Positions 63,834-64,000 of a stretch of 64,000 bases of DNA are shown here, piece by piece. Each line of letters begins with the position of its first letter. Position 1 is the stretch's first letter. The notes beneath the pieces were generated by a model, which saw only the letters and a list, made by a program, of their open reading frames with translations, did no database searches and had not been told where the DNA came from. The position numbers and the translations under genes were made by a program. The stretch lies in the NCBI RefSeq assembly GCF_901000735.1, contig NC_081545.1, positions 434,001-498,000 on the forward strand, read 5' to 3'. This DNA is from Corylus avellana. Lineage: Eukaryota; Streptophyta; Magnoliopsida; Fagales; Betulaceae.

Positions 63834-64000
63834 GTAAGTTTTATAGCATCAAAAGTTTTTATTTTTTTTCTATGTTATCTACTCTATTAAGATGAAACAT
63901 AGACAATTTTGTGAAGATTTGGAGTATGCTAGTGGGGATAATACAACACATTAGTATTGCGCTTTTCCTTCAAAAAGCACTAGAAAAGAATAAAAACAGC

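Overview
The window is nuclear DNA from a eudicot plant, most likely a woody rosid. The evidence is split genes with short canonical GT-AG introns, AT-rich intergenic DNA, several non-autonomous transposons, and protein-coding genes that match known plant families. I cannot fix the species from the sequence alone. I see no bacterial, organellar or viral segment and no CRISPR or operon-like organisation.

Layout, left to right: a broken heavy-metal-associated (HMA) domain gene (minus, about 1.4-1.9 kb); a PIF/Harbinger-like MITE; an At3g27390-type membrane protein gene of 10 exons (plus, 4.2-10.3 kb); a single-exon DUF868 gene (plus, 11.3-12.3 kb); a four-exon gene of unknown function (plus, 13.8-15.6 kb); a Mutator-like MITE; a 16-exon KNL1/SPC7 kinetochore scaffold gene (plus, 16.9-24.8 kb); a CONSTANS-LIKE 9/10-type B-box/CCT gene (plus, 29.5-33.1 kb); convergent with it, an RRP15-like gene whose first exon is broken (minus, 34.3-37.1 kb); a hAT-like MITE; a tRNA-derived SINE; a XERICO-type RING-H2 gene (plus, 45.7-46.1 kb); a diverged 0.9-kb tandem duplication; and a chloroplast RNase E/G gene (RNE) that runs off the right edge.

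Two 20-N gaps (38430-38449 and 54774-54793) split the window into three contigs. At each gap the end of the left contig is nearly the same as the start of the right contig, over about 2.3 kb and about 4.9 kb. The apparent second copies of the RRP15 5' half and the RNE 5' half are therefore almost certainly unmerged contig overlaps, not gene duplications. The real locus is about 7 kb shorter than the window.

These genes do not form a pathway. What links them is ancestral position: from memory of Arabidopsis locus numbers, RRP15-like, COL10, DUF868 and HMA genes lie close together at about At5g48240-At5g48290, while DUF868, KNL1, XERICO and RNE lie together at about At2g04220-At2g04270. The window would then hold the union of two Arabidopsis segments that lost genes reciprocally after duplication. 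I found no convincing undescribed biological system. The most useful observations are the assembly redundancy, two decaying genes, a probable GC-AG intron in KNL1, four well-delimited transposons, and a G-box minisatellite upstream of RNE that differs in copy number between the two contigs.
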